In this document: positions 1-6,495 of the stretch, in pieces
How positions within the stretch are numbered: position 1 is the first letter of the stretch
How the letters are laid out: each line of letters opens with the position of its first letter
From: a virus
Length of the DNA stretch: 64,000 bases
IMG/VR virus record: IMGVR_UViG_3300010970_000144
Coordinates: 1 to 64,000 of that record
Strand: one strand, 5' to 3'
Notes under the pieces: generated by a model
Told to the model about the DNA's origin: nothing
Seen by the model: only the letters and a program-made list of their open reading frames with translations
Database searches by the model: none
Made by a program: the position numbers and the translations under genes

Positions 1-435
1 CTCATATTCTTTTAATGTAATTTCAATCCACCCTACTTCAAAGTCAACCCATCTTTTCTGAACTTCCAGATGCGCGATCTGCTTATCCTCCATCATCAGT
101 GAATCTAAGAAAGCCTTTTGTAAATTATCTATGTCTGGTTTTGACTGATGGAATCTTCCATGATACAATTTCTTTTTCTTCTTGGACCAAGATGGAGGTA
201 CCGGAATCACAAATGTAATTGATGCTCCCACCGGAGGCATGACAAAAGATTTTCTTTTCGCTTCTGCTGAAAGTTCTAGTTTGTAGTTGTTATACCTCTC
301 TAGTCTAAGTAACCTTTTGAGTCCGGCTGGTCTTAACTTATCTCTTGGTATCCTAAAAAATATTGAATCACCTTGAGTTGCCCTGACGTGAGTTTGAGGT
401 GTGATGTTAAGAATTACTTTCCTCAAGTGATACAT
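1..435 (-). CDS. rusA: RusA-family Holliday junction resolvase (3' end cut by window)
   Basis: Endonuclease that would resolve Holliday junctions during phage recombination. It reads leftward from ATG 435-433 and runs off the window edge, so its C-terminus is not seen; 145 codons are visible. The core carries the RusA signature: VPPSWSKKKKKLYHG, then KPDIDNLQKAFLDSL and a D-x-Q-I segment (EDKQI), i.e. the acidic residues that bind metal in this family. An N-terminal extension of about 65 residues (KVILNITPQTHVRATQGDSI) precedes the core and resembles that of other long phage RusA proteins. It overlaps the upstream small gene by 29 nt, so the two are probably co-transcribed. The family call is based on motif recognition only. 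Confidence 0.85.
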   Translation of the reverse strand, partial: MYHLRKVILNITPQTHVRATQGDSIFFRIPRDKLRPAGLKRLLRLERYNNYKLELSAEAKRKSFVMPPVGASITFVIPVPPSWSKKKKKLYHGRFHQSKPDIDNLQKAFLDSLMMEDKQIAHLEVQKRWVDFEVGWIEITLKEYE

Positions 436-562
436 TTTTTACTGCCTTGATCAAAATAGTTTCCATCATCTTTTTTAATGACCACTGCTTTTTGTCTGCT
501 AATACTGTTAGTTTGTCAATGATTTCTTGTTCAAGTTGAACTTCTTTTCTTAGTTTATTCAT
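407..562 (-). CDS. small ribbon-helix-helix-like protein (51 aa)
   Basis: A 51-residue protein starting MNKLRKEVQLEQEIIDKLTV. One beta-strand-like stretch (KEVQLEQE) is followed by two helices (IIDKLTVLADKKQ, SLKKMMETILIKAV), the layout of Arc/MetJ-type DNA-binding proteins. The open frame extends further upstream, but I chose the internal ATG because a complete TTTG-N19-TATCTTTG promoter lies at 580-610, inside the longer frame, and would leave a leader of about a dozen bases. Role as a regulator is inference. Confidence 0.6.
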   Translation of the reverse strand: MNKLRKEVQLEQEIIDKLTVLADKKQWSLKKMMETILIKAVKNVSLEESNS

Positions 563-579
563 CTCCGTATAGTTTACGA

Positions 580-610
580 CAAAGATACGAAACAATGATG
601 TAAGGACAAA
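580..610 (-). promoter_or_regulatory. Bacteroidota-type promoter for the 407-562/RusA unit
   Basis: On the minus strand TTTG (610-607), 19 nt, then TATCTTTG (587-580), an exact match to the TTTG-N19-TAnnTTTG consensus of Bacteroidota sigma-ABfr. It fires toward the 51-aa gene and RusA. Its TTTG box overlaps the T-tract of the preceding terminator. Confidence 0.7.
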
Positions 611-635
611 AAAAACCTCCTTTTTTAAGGGAGGC
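608..635 (-). terminator. intrinsic terminator after 666-887
   Basis: Minus-strand GCCTCC, A/T loop, GGAGG stem followed by eight T. It sits directly downstream of the stop of the 73-aa gene and separates it from the next promoter. Confidence 0.75.
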
Positions 636-665
636 TCAAAGTAATAACAAACCAACTAACCGAGT

Positions 666-887
666 TTAATACTTTGCTTTAGTCATCATTGATAACTTAG
701 ACGATTTCTTTTTTATAGGAACCATAACTTCTTTCCATGATTCTGTCATAGTCTTTCCTATATTATCTTTTAAAGGAGCTTTATTATCGGGACGAGATTT
801 GTATTGCTTTTGCATAGCAGCCTCAAATTTAGCCTTTAAACTAGGCTTACCCATTTCTCCTACTTCTTTCTTTTTTGGATCTTGCAT
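666..887 (-). CDS. hypothetical small basic phage protein
   Basis: 73 residues, lysine-rich (KPSLKAKFEAAMQKQYKSRP), no recognised domain. A second possible start is Met12 (MGKPSL). It follows the 170-aa gene by 11 nt and is ended by an intrinsic terminator. Small basic proteins of this kind recur at 2092-2855 on the other side of the non-coding block. Confidence 0.55.
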   Translation of the reverse strand: MQDPKKKEVGEMGKPSLKAKFEAAMQKQYKSRPDNKAPLKDNIGKTMTESWKEVMVPIKKKSSKLSMMTKAKY

Positions 888-898
888 TGTTATTATTT

Positions 899-1411
899 TT
901 ACATTCTTGCTTTAGCTTCAGCCTTTCTTTTTTCAGCTTCAAGAATAGCCATTCCCTTTGCTTTAAGTCTGGCTTTTTTCTCAGAAGCTAGTCTTTCAAT
1001 TCTATCTTTAAAAGTTTCTTTGAAATTCTCATAACCTGTTCCTTTTGCTAATTCTCCTGCTTCACCAATTCTTTTAACTTGCAACATTTCTGAATTAGGT
1101 ATTCTTTCCACTTCTTCATCACCTTCGGTAGATTTATATTTAGCCTTTACTGAAACATCTCCGGTTTTTGGATCAAGTTCAGTTCTTCTAGTTCCTTTTA
1201 AACCTAAAGATTTATATGCAGAACCAAAGTCTTTTTCACCTTGAGTTAATTCAGCTTGCGCTTCTTTCATGCCTTCAATACTGGCTACTTTAGCCTCTGA
1301 GTCAGCTTTTGATATTGATTTTGGAGCAATTACTGCTTTTTTCTTTTCGTAAGTAGCAACTGTTTCAGCTGGCTTTCTTTTACCACCAAGCTTCTTCATT
1401 GATTTTAACAT
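899..1411 (-). CDS. hypothetical Lys/Ala/Glu-rich protein
   Basis: 170 residues with charged helical segments at both ends (ERLASEKKARLKAKGMAIL near the C-terminus) and a short central region (TELDPKTGDVSVKAKY) that could be a beta hairpin. No known domain is recognised. First gene of the leftward unit; a TATATTTG box lies 18 nt upstream. Met5 is an alternative start. Its composition suggests a nucleic-acid-binding or virion-internal protein, which is only a guess. Confidence 0.55.
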   Translation of the reverse strand: MLKSMKKLGGKRKPAETVATYEKKKAVIAPKSISKADSEAKVASIEGMKEAQAELTQGEKDFGSAYKSLGLKGTRRTELDPKTGDVSVKAKYKSTEGDEEVERIPNSEMLQVKRIGEAGELAKGTGYENFKETFKDRIERLASEKKARLKAKGMAILEAEKRKAEAKARM

Positions 1412-1428
1412 AGCTATGTTTTTATACC

Positions 1429-1436
1429 CAAATATA
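1429..1436 (-). promoter_or_regulatory. -7 box (TATATTTG) of the leftward unit
   Basis: Exact TAnnTTTG match on the minus strand, 18 nt before ATG 1411. No clear TTTG box is found 19 nt further upstream, so the promoter may need an activator or be weak. Confidence 0.5.
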
Positions 1437-1489
1437 CCATATTTTCACCATTTCCATTCCATATTACAAAAAAAAAATTTCAAACCCTC

Positions 1490-1733
1490 TGCATAAACAT
1501 TTGTTTAAGCTACCCCCCCGCTCCAAAAAAGTTTTTATTTTTTCGGGGTTTTGATTTTCTTGCACCCAGTACCTCGCTTTTGCGTTTTCCCTTGCAGTTT
1601 CTTTGCGTGTGGTGTGTGGTGCGGTTTTCGGTGGGTTGTGGGCTTTGGTTTTGGTCTTGCAATTTGTTGCGTTGCTGGTTGTGGTGTGGCGTGTGGTTTG
1701 CTCTTGTTTTATGTAGGGGGGTAGTAGGGGATT
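1490..1733. other. G/T-skewed non-coding block between divergent units
   Basis: No gene is seen between 1412 and 1818. The plus strand from about 1500 to 1733 is dominated by G and T (short words such as GTGTGGTGTG, GGTTGTGG, TTTGCGTG) with few A, in contrast to the A/T-rich surroundings; a run of C (1512-1520) and a run of G (1715-1720) flank it. The complementary strand is A/C-rich and would fold poorly. A divergent position, strand asymmetry and flanking repeats suggest an origin, packaging or long-leader region, but nothing in the sequence proves which. Confidence 0.5.
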
Positions 1734-1734
1734 T

Positions 1735-1809
1735 TGTAGCTACAATTGTGTATAATTAATTTAATTTTTGTAGCTACATTTCATTTTTTGCCTTAATTTT
1801 GTAGCTACA
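1735..1809 (+). promoter_or_regulatory. three TGTAGCTACA operators with a -7 box
   Basis: The perfect 10-bp palindrome TGTAGCTACA occurs at 1735-1744, 1769-1778 and 1800-1809, spaced 34 and 31 bp, about three helical turns, so the sites face the same side. The last one directly abuts and shares bases with a TAATTTTG -7 box at 1794-1801, nine bases before the ATG of the ribbon-helix-helix gene. This is the layout of cooperative autorepression. Confidence 0.7.
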
Positions 1810-1818
1810 ATTTATTTT

Positions 1819-2076
1819 ATGGCAAAAAGCAATCCAATTGGAGTCAGATTTGACTTACAAAAGTTATATATGATTCAAAAAGATCAAAATTTGAAATCTG
1901 CTCAACAGGTATTAAATTATTTGATGGATAATTACGGCAAAAGCGCCCCAAAATCGGAAGATGTACATAAAAACGTACAAATACCAGTACAAGTCAAAGA
2001 AAAGCCAAAATTGGAGCCTCCAAGTCACTTAACTGGTATAGATTTAATTATCTGGAAGGTTGAAAATCAAAAATAA
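1819..2076 (+). CDS. ribbon-helix-helix-type regulator, likely autorepressor
   Basis: 85 residues. The N-terminus MAKSNPIGVRFDLQKLYMIQ reads as a beta-strand (IGVRFD) followed by helix-turn-helix-like helices (LKSAQQVLNYLMDNY), typical of Arc/CopG-like DNA-binding proteins; the second half (KNVQIPVQVKEKPKLEPPSH) looks flexible. The gene lies immediately behind three TGTAGCTACA palindromes that overlap its promoter, which points to autoregulation. It heads a rightward unit of small basic proteins. DNA-binding function is inferred from fold pattern and context. Confidence 0.65.
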   Translation: MAKSNPIGVRFDLQKLYMIQKDQNLKSAQQVLNYLMDNYGKSAPKSEDVHKNVQIPVQVKEKPKLEPPSHLTGIDLIIWKVENQK

Positions 2077-2091
2077 TTCGTAAATTAGCGT

Positions 2092-2247
2092 ATGAAAAGC
2101 AAATTACAAATGATGAAGCGTGCAGATGGATCCTATTCTCCTCGTGGATTATGGGATAATATCCGCGCCAACAAAGGAAGTGGAAAGAAGCCAACTCCGG
2201 AAATGCTAAAGCAAGAGAAAAAGATTAAAGCACAAGAAAAAAAATAG
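2092..2247 (+). CDS. small basic phage protein (51 aa)
   Basis: MKSKLQMMKRADGSYSPRGL followed by WDNIRANKGSGKKP and a lysine-rich tail. I recognise this as a recurrent small-protein type in tailed phages (segment GLWDNIRAxKGSGKKPT) but know of no assigned function. It starts 15 nt after the regulator and ends 2 nt before the next gene, so it is translated within the same operon. Confidence 0.65.
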   Translation: MKSKLQMMKRADGSYSPRGLWDNIRANKGSGKKPTPEMLKQEKKIKAQEKK

Positions 2248-2249
2248 TT

Positions 2250-2564
2250 ATGCAGCCTCCTAAGAAAACATTATTGACTCCTGAAAGAACAATGGAAGTA
2301 GCTGATTCATTAAGCAAAAAAAGTAATGAAAAAAAAGCTTTTTACGGTATTCAAAAAAACATTGCTGAAAGGGCAATGAAAAAAGGTGGTGGTGACACTC
2401 CGATGGGAACTGTATGGAAAGGTGCAGGAGTTGGTACTCCAAAAAAGATACCTAGCGCTAAAGAAAGATTAGGATTGGCCAACGAAGGATTAAAATCTGC
2501 ATCAAAAGATTCAGCAAATGCAGCTAGATATAAAAGTTTAGCATTAAAAGCAATGAAAAAATAA
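2250..2564 (+). CDS. hypothetical basic protein (104 aa)
   Basis: Lysine- and alanine-rich, no recognised domain; a glycine-rich centre (MKKGGGDTPMGTVWKGAGVG) separates two helical parts. It lies 2 nt after the 51-aa gene and 6 nt before the DUF6321-like gene. The long antisense frame across this gene has no start context and is discounted. Confidence 0.55.
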   Translation: MQPPKKTLLTPERTMEVADSLSKKSNEKKAFYGIQKNIAERAMKKGGGDTPMGTVWKGAGVGTPKKIPSAKERLGLANEGLKSASKDSANAARYKSLALKAMKK

Positions 2565-2570
2565 ATAATT

Positions 2571-2855
2571 ATGTCAGGAGCTTGGCAAAGAAAAGAAGGT
2601 AAAAATCCAGAAGGTGGCTTAAATGCTAAAGGTCGCGCATCATACAATGCGCAAACTGGTGGTAATTTAAAAGCTCCAGTAAAATCTGGTGTAAATCCAA
2701 GAAGAGTATCTTTTGCTGCTAGATTTAGTGGCATGTTAGGTGCTATGAAAAAACCGAATGGTGAACCAACTCGCAAAGCGTTGGCATTAAAGGCTTGGGG
2801 ATTTGGTAGTGTAGAAGCTGCTCGTAAATTTGCAAATGCACACAAGAAATCATAA
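2571..2855 (+). CDS. DUF6321-like small phage protein
   Basis: 94 residues opening MSGAWQRKEGKNPEGGLNAK and GRASYNAQTGGNLKAPV, then RRVSFAARFSGMLGAMKKPNGEPTRKAL and a tryptophan-containing C-terminus. This order (SGxWQRKEGKNxxGGLNAxGRAS...) matches a widespread phage family that I associate with DUF6321; the family has no known function. Its stop overlaps the next start (TAATG). Confidence 0.6.
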   Translation: MSGAWQRKEGKNPEGGLNAKGRASYNAQTGGNLKAPVKSGVNPRRVSFAARFSGMLGAMKKPNGEPTRKALALKAWGFGSVEAARKFANAHKKS

Positions 2856-2938
2856 TGGATAAAGACATTTGCGTAACTCATGACATCTTATTAGAAGATG
2901 GTGTATGCGTAAAATGTCTTTCTGAAGATAATAAATAA
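2855..2938 (+). CDS. 27-aa putative zinc-knuckle peptide
   Basis: MDKDICVTHDILLEDGVCVK followed by CLSEDNK. It contains C-x2-H and C-x2-C pairs eight residues apart, enough for one zinc knuckle. Start overlaps the previous stop by one base, giving coupled translation, and the operon terminator follows directly. Because it is so short, coding status rests on position and the metal-binding pattern. Confidence 0.45.
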   Translation: MDKDICVTHDILLEDGVCVKCLSEDNK

Positions 2939-2963
2939 GGCGGTTTTTAGGCCGCCTTTGTTA
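2937..2963. terminator. bidirectional terminator between convergent units
   Basis: AAGGCGG, loop TTTTTAGG, CCGCCTT: a 7-bp stem with T-runs usable from both directions. It separates the rightward small-gene unit from the leftward unit ending at 2965. Confidence 0.75.
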
Positions 2964-2964
2964 T

Positions 2965-3510
2965 TTACTTCCATTCCATCTTATTTATCCTATAATTTTC
3001 TTCGTTCCTGTATGTGATAATTACACTATTGTATTGAAATATCTCTACAGAATAATTAATCCCATCTCTGGTCCATTCTGAAATAAAGTTTGACTTTTCA
3101 TTTCTAACCGCTTCCATTTCATATCCCTTAAAGTCTTTGTCGTATGGTGGTTTAAATGATTCTGAATAAGCATCTGGGTTGCCGTATTTATCTGAAAATA
3201 CTTTTACATACTTTTTATAGTTTCCAAGCAATTCATCCCATGTATTAGCATCTCCAACATAAGCTGTTAACACAACTGGTTTATTTGATTTAATAGTGTT
3301 TACAATATACACTCTAGCAAGCTTGTTATCGTATTCTCCTGATAGCTTTGTGGTTTCACCTGCTGCGTAATCAAAAGTAAATCCTTTTGTTTTTAACTTT
3401 GATAACAATAGGTTTCTGTCCTCTTTCAAGTTAATGCCATCAAATATCTGCGACATAGCAGTATTGACTAAAAAAATAATGATTAGGGTAGTTGTTATTA
3501 GCTTTTTCAT
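2965..3510 (-). CDS. exported protein with Sec signal peptide
   Basis: 181 residues. Signal peptide MKKLITTTLIIIFLVNTAMS with likely cleavage before Gln (AMS-Q), so the product would be periplasmic or released. The mature part mixes beta-strand-like stretches (KLARVYIVNTI, KPVVLTAYVG, YSVEIFQYNSVIITY) and has no recognised domain. Last gene of the leftward recombination unit. An exported phage protein could modify the envelope or exclude other phages; this is inference. Confidence 0.65.
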   Translation of the reverse strand: MKKLITTTLIIIFLVNTAMSQIFDGINLKEDRNLLLSKLKTKGFTFDYAAGETTKLSGEYDNKLARVYIVNTIKSNKPVVLTAYVGDANTWDELLGNYKKYVKVFSDKYGNPDAYSESFKPPYDKDFKGYEMEAVRNEKSNFISEWTRDGINYSVEIFQYNSVIITYRNEENYRINKMEWK

Positions 3511-3520
3511 TTGGTTGGTT

Positions 3521-3799
3521 TTATTGTTGGTTATTTTGTTCTTCTTGCATTTCTAAAATTTGTTTGCCTTTATCTGATAACGGTCTTGCAAATAGTCTTA
3601 GTTTCTTTCCGGTAGTTGGGCATAAAAATGTTATACCAACATCCATGTAAGACTTCAATACAATTTCCATTACTCCATCTGAGTTTTCACTAGCTCCAAT
3701 TACATGTGGTTCATCGTAATCAAATTGCATACAAAAATCACATCCATCTAAAACTTCTGCATTAGTGGGTAAATTTAATTCTTCTTTTTTCTTAGCCAT
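3521..3799 (-). CDS. hypothetical acidic protein (92 aa)
   Basis: 92 residues with an N-terminal KKKEE segment, a central CDFCMQFDYDEPH stretch and an acidic Gln/Asn-rich tail. A CxxC-like pair (Cys20, Cys23) with a later FLCPTTGKKL could bind a metal. No known family. Two bases from its upstream neighbour. Confidence 0.5.
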   Translation of the reverse strand: MAKKKEELNLPTNAEVLDGCDFCMQFDYDEPHVIGASENSDGVMEIVLKSYMDVGITFLCPTTGKKLRLFARPLSDKGKQILEMQEEQNNQQ

Positions 3800-3801
3800 T
3801 T

Positions 3802-4152
3802 TTATTTATTTATTTCGTTAATGTCAACAATTTTTACTTCTTCTCCGTCTATCATAGCATCTAATGTAGATTCTATAATTTCTCTTTGGTTTGGGTTTAA
3901 CAAAGCTATCTTTTCAACAATAGCCGGGACCGCAAAAACATCACTTTGTATTTCGTTTTTAATTCCAATCCTGACTTCAGTTGTAAGAAACGGGTGGGTT
4001 ATAATATCATTAAAAATCCAATCTATCTTTTTACTATAATTTTTAAATATCCTTTCTCCCTGTGAGTGGGGGAACTGCCTGCAAAAATCTTCTAATTGCT
4101 CTTGGGCCATTTTTAGATTTTGGATTGCACTTATGATATTAGCTCCGGTCAT
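3802..4152 (-). CDS. hypothetical protein (116 aa)
   Basis: Mostly helical sequence (ISAIQNLKMAQEQLEDFCRQ) with no domain recognised. Overlaps the exonuclease gene by 4 nt (stop/start overlap), so it is translationally coupled to it and may assist the nuclease; that partnership is inference. Confidence 0.55.
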   Translation of the reverse strand: MTGANIISAIQNLKMAQEQLEDFCRQFPHSQGERIFKNYSKKIDWIFNDIITHPFLTTEVRIGIKNEIQSDVFAVPAIVEKIALLNPNQREIIESTLDAMIDGEEVKIVDINEINK

Positions 4153-4877
4153 TTATTGAAATTTAAATGTTTGTTTTCAAGTTCAAATAAAAATTCTCTT
4201 GCTTTTTCTACTTTATGCTGAATCCTTAAAATATCATCTTCATTCCTTTCCACATTGAATATTAATATTCTTTCTGGAATAGCAATATCATCAAATGTCA
4301 TATTAAACTCCAGCTTCATTGATTCTTTTACATATTCTGGGCTTTCTTCTGAAACAACATTCATCTTATTAAGTAAGTATCTTTTCTCTTGCTCAACAAT
4401 ATTGAATGGTGTATTAACAAGACAGTATGCAATGTGTCCACTAGTAGCATCTGTAAGCCACATGTAAGATTGGAGCTGCCAGTAATATAAGTTATCAAGT
4501 TTATCTGGTATATTCCCTAAGAATGTCCAAAGATCATAGCTTGATTTGATATCAATAACCTTATTTGGGTTAACAGTTATTATATCTGGATGCCCTGATA
4601 TGTAATCATTAGTAAACCTATGTTCATTTTTACCATAATCCACTCCCCAAAAATTATTTAAAAGGTCAATTGAATCATCTTCAACTTCAATACCTTTTTT
4701 CATTTGTTTTGTTTGTATATCTCTCCTTCTGCCATATTTTTCAGCAATATAAACTTCAATTAAATGTTTTTGGGCGGTTTTAGAAAGAACTCCAGCTTCT
4801 TTGTCAGCTTTAGTTACCGGCTCGGTCATTAAATAACCAACAGAACTTGATCTAATAAGTGTTTCATTCCATTTCAT
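4149..4877 (-). CDS. YqaJ/lambda-Exo-type PD-(D/E)XK nuclease
   Basis: 242 residues. The order GIEVEDDSI (conserved Glu), SGHPDIITV (Asp), VIDIKSS (E/D-x-K position, here D-I-K) and YYWQLQSYMWLT (the QLQxYMxL helix) is the signature of YqaJ/lambda exonuclease recombinases, which digest 5' ends of double-stranded DNA before strand annealing. No separate annealing protein is recognised beside it; the 123-aa or 66-aa neighbours are candidates. In the same leftward unit as NinG, fitting a recombination module. Confidence 0.8.
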   Translation of the reverse strand: MKWNETLIRSSSVGYLMTEPVTKADKEAGVLSKTAQKHLIEVYIAEKYGRRRDIQTKQMKKGIEVEDDSIDLLNNFWGVDYGKNEHRFTNDYISGHPDIITVNPNKVIDIKSSYDLWTFLGNIPDKLDNLYYWQLQSYMWLTDATSGHIAYCLVNTPFNIVEQEKRYLLNKMNVVSEESPEYVKESMKLEFNMTFDDIAIPERILIFNVERNEDDILRIQHKVEKAREFLFELENKHLNFNK

Positions 4878-4879
4878 AA

Positions 4880-5251
4880 TTAAAGGTTGTTTAGTTTGTT
4901 ATTATAATATTCCAGCAATTCAGAATTGTTTTTACACATTAGTTCCCAGGCTTTTAACTCCTGTTTTGTTGTGCAAGAATTAATAAACTCTTTTGTTCTT
5001 TCTGTTAGTGTCTTTTTTGATTGTGTTGGGATTACTTTTTCAACAATTGGTTCATCTTGTTCAAAATAAAGGCCAGCTTCTTCAATTTGTTTAACACTTT
5101 TTTTATGGTATTCTTCAACCAGTTGCCTTGCATTATCAAGAGCCTTATCTGCTGATTCACCCGGATTCAAAGCAAATTCAACCCCTATTTTTTCTGATGA
5201 ATAGTTACCTAAATTAAATGTTCTGGTGTAGTTAATGGTTTGTATATGCAT
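4880..5251 (-). CDS. hypothetical protein with two modules (123 aa)
   Basis: N-terminal beta-rich module (INYTRTFNLGNYSSEKIGVE) followed by a helix, then a C-terminal helical module (INSCTTKQELKAWELMCKNN, LLEYYNNKL). The N-terminal module recurs in phages of Bacteroidota in my recollection, always next to nuclease or recombination genes. The C-terminal INSCT..LK..E pattern reappears in the 65-aa protein at 60919-61116. No function is known. Confidence 0.6.
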   Translation of the reverse strand: MHIQTINYTRTFNLGNYSSEKIGVEFALNPGESADKALDNARQLVEEYHKKSVKQIEEAGLYFEQDEPIVEKVIPTQSKKTLTERTKEFINSCTTKQELKAWELMCKNNSELLEYYNNKLNNL

Positions 5252-5256
5252 ATTAC

Positions 5257-5454
5257 TTATTTTACTCTGGTTACATTGGTTTGCTTGTCATCTGCTTTGA
5301 TTTTGAATACTTTTGCTTTATGCTCTTCTTTTCTTTTAAGATTTGAAACCATAACCATTACTGAAGTATATGGGTTTTCTAATAGTAAACTTTCTCCTAC
5401 TTTAAGATCCGATACTTTACTTGATACCGAATCTGGACTAATGTTTCTTGCCAT
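5257..5454 (-). CDS. small basic protein, possible DNA-binding (65 aa)
   Basis: I chose the start at MARNISPDSVSS because the upstream extension of the frame overlaps a TAATTTTG -7 box (5479-5486). The product has strands and a basic patch (VMVSNLKRKEEHKAKVFKIK). First gene of a unit reading through the exonuclease toward 2965. Function unknown. Confidence 0.5.
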   Translation of the reverse strand: MARNISPDSVSSKVSDLKVGESLLLENPYTSVMVMVSNLKRKEEHKAKVFKIKADDKQTNVTRVK

Positions 5455-5478
5455 TTTATGTGTTTTAATGTTTGAGTA

Positions 5479-5509
5479 CAAAATTAATTTAATTAATTTA
5501 ATTAAAAAA
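5479..5509 (-). promoter_or_regulatory. promoter with TTAATTAAATTAAT spacer element
   Basis: Minus strand TTTT, a 19-nt spacer made only of A and T (TTAATTAAATTAATTAAAT), then TAATTTTG. Same architecture as seven other sites in the window. Drives the 5257-5454 gene and the exonuclease unit, and lies between them and the NinG stop. Confidence 0.6.
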
Positions 5510-5515
5510 ATAAAT

Positions 5516-6052
5516 TTAATTAAACTTCTTCTTTACCAAATTTAATTTAGACCTGTATTCAATTATTAAAGCTTTTAATTCATCTTTAGTTGGCTTAGCA
5601 ACCTGCCTTGCTGTTTCTCTCAAGTATTCTACAACACCATTATTCTCTGCGTCTAATTTATATTCAAACTCTTCCAAATTGCCCATCTTAAAGTAATTTT
5701 CTTCCATTGATTGTGGTCTACAATTAGCTTCTAACCATCTAGTTCCAAGATTTGCCCTAGGTATAAAGTGGCCGCATTGTATTTCCTGCCATCTCATCTT
5801 TTTGCCTGATGTGTAACATTCTACCATACCTTGTTTGTCTACATATTTACATCTAATATATTGGCTAAATACATGATCTAAATCTGAAACAAGATTTTGA
5901 AAGCTTTCACCATCATCTTCAAATTCTTCCATTCTTCTTTGAGTAGATTCAATAGTAGCGCATTGCTTACACATCTTTTTAGAAAAATGGTAATCAATGT
6001 TACCGCATCTAACGCACCTTTTTTTCTTTACTATTATCGTTGAGTTTCTCAT
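5516..6052 (-). CDS. ninG: NinG (Rap)-type recombination protein
   Basis: 178 residues. N-terminal zinc site CVRCGNIDYHFSKKMCKQC, then DLDHVFSQYIRCKY and C-Y-T-S-G-K, WQEIQCGHFIPRANLGTRWL and EANCRPQSMEEN, the ordered motifs of phage lambda NinG, a structure-specific endonuclease acting on recombination intermediates. Typical homologues have a QC..CN motif where this one has RPQSMEENYFK, so the second metal site may be altered. Together with RusA and the YqaJ-type exonuclease it completes a recombination set. It overlaps the upstream 56-aa gene by 44 nt. Confidence 0.8.
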   Translation of the reverse strand: MRNSTIIVKKKRCVRCGNIDYHFSKKMCKQCATIESTQRRMEEFEDDGESFQNLVSDLDHVFSQYIRCKYVDKQGMVECYTSGKKMRWQEIQCGHFIPRANLGTRWLEANCRPQSMEENYFKMGNLEEFEYKLDAENNGVVEYLRETARQVAKPTKDELKALIIEYRSKLNLVKKKFN

Positions 6053-6179
6053 CTTCTTTTAATTTATGTAGTTTATTATTTATGAATCTATATTTACCAG
6101 TGTATTTACCATCCTTTGTTACTTCTATTATTAAATCAAGCTTTTTAGCCAATTCATATATTAGTTCCCTATTTTCCAT
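6009..6179 (-). CDS. hypothetical small protein (56 aa)
   Basis: MENRELIYELAKKLDLIIEV then a charged tail. Starts at the leftward side of the divergent promoter region and overlaps ninG by 44 nt. The N-terminal half resembles a short helix-strand DNA-binding or dimer unit, without a recognised family. Coding status supported by position and promoter. Confidence 0.5.
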   Translation of the reverse strand: MENRELIYELAKKLDLIIEVTKDGKYTGKYRFINNKLHKLKEDEKLNDNSKEKKVR

Positions 6180-6182
6180 TTG

Positions 6183-6269
6183 CAAATTTAATTAAATTAA
6201 TTAAAACACAAAATTATTTTTAAAAAAAATTAAAAATATTTGGGAATTTAAAAATTAATACTATTTTTG
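6183..6269. promoter_or_regulatory. divergent promoter region (leftward ninG unit, rightward replication unit)
   Basis: Leftward: TTTT, 19-nt spacer containing TTTTAATTAATTAAAT, TAAATTTG (6190-6183), only three bases before ATG 6179, so that transcript would be near-leaderless; a second TAATTTTG sits at 6216-6209. Rightward: TTTG (6239-6242), exactly 19 nt, TATTTTTG (6262-6269), a full consensus promoter 19 bases before ATG 6289. The two divergent units flank a small helix-turn-helix gene, as in a phage switch. Confidence 0.65.
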
Positions 6270-6288
6270 CTGTTCAACAATAAATTTT

Positions 6289-6486
6289 ATGGAAGAAATC
6301 AAAACAATGAAGCTTCATGAACGAATCAAGGAAGCCATGGATGGTCGTACACAGCGTTGGCTTTCATTAAATGCCAAGATACCAGAATCGGAATTATCAC
6401 GCAAGATGCAGGGTAAGTTGTTATTCACTGATAGTGAAATTACTCGCATAAATGAAGCTTTAAAAACCGATTTAGTAAACGATTAA
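6289..6486 (+). CDS. small helix-turn-helix regulator (Cro-like)
   Basis: 65 residues: MKLHERIKEAMDGRTQRWLS, LNAKIPESELSRKMQGKLLF, then TDSEITRINEAL. The succession of helices with TQRWLSLNAKIPESELSRKM as helix-turn-helix is the pattern of short Cro/CI-type repressors. First gene of the rightward replication unit and directly beside the divergent promoters, so it likely controls both. Met7 (MKLHERI) is an alternative start. Confidence 0.65.
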   Translation: MEEIKTMKLHERIKEAMDGRTQRWLSLNAKIPESELSRKMQGKLLFTDSEITRINEALKTDLVND

Positions 6487-6495
6487 GTAATAAAA

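Noticed and set aside
1735-1809. Iteron-type replication origin
   Set aside because: The repeats are palindromes tied to a promoter and a small regulator gene; no replication initiator is beside them. An origin function of the G/T block remains possible but unproven.
2351-2881. Antisense frame of 176 codons across the small basic genes
   Set aside because: Overlaps three well-supported plus-strand genes; low-complexity Ala/Phe/Pro composition and no promoter.
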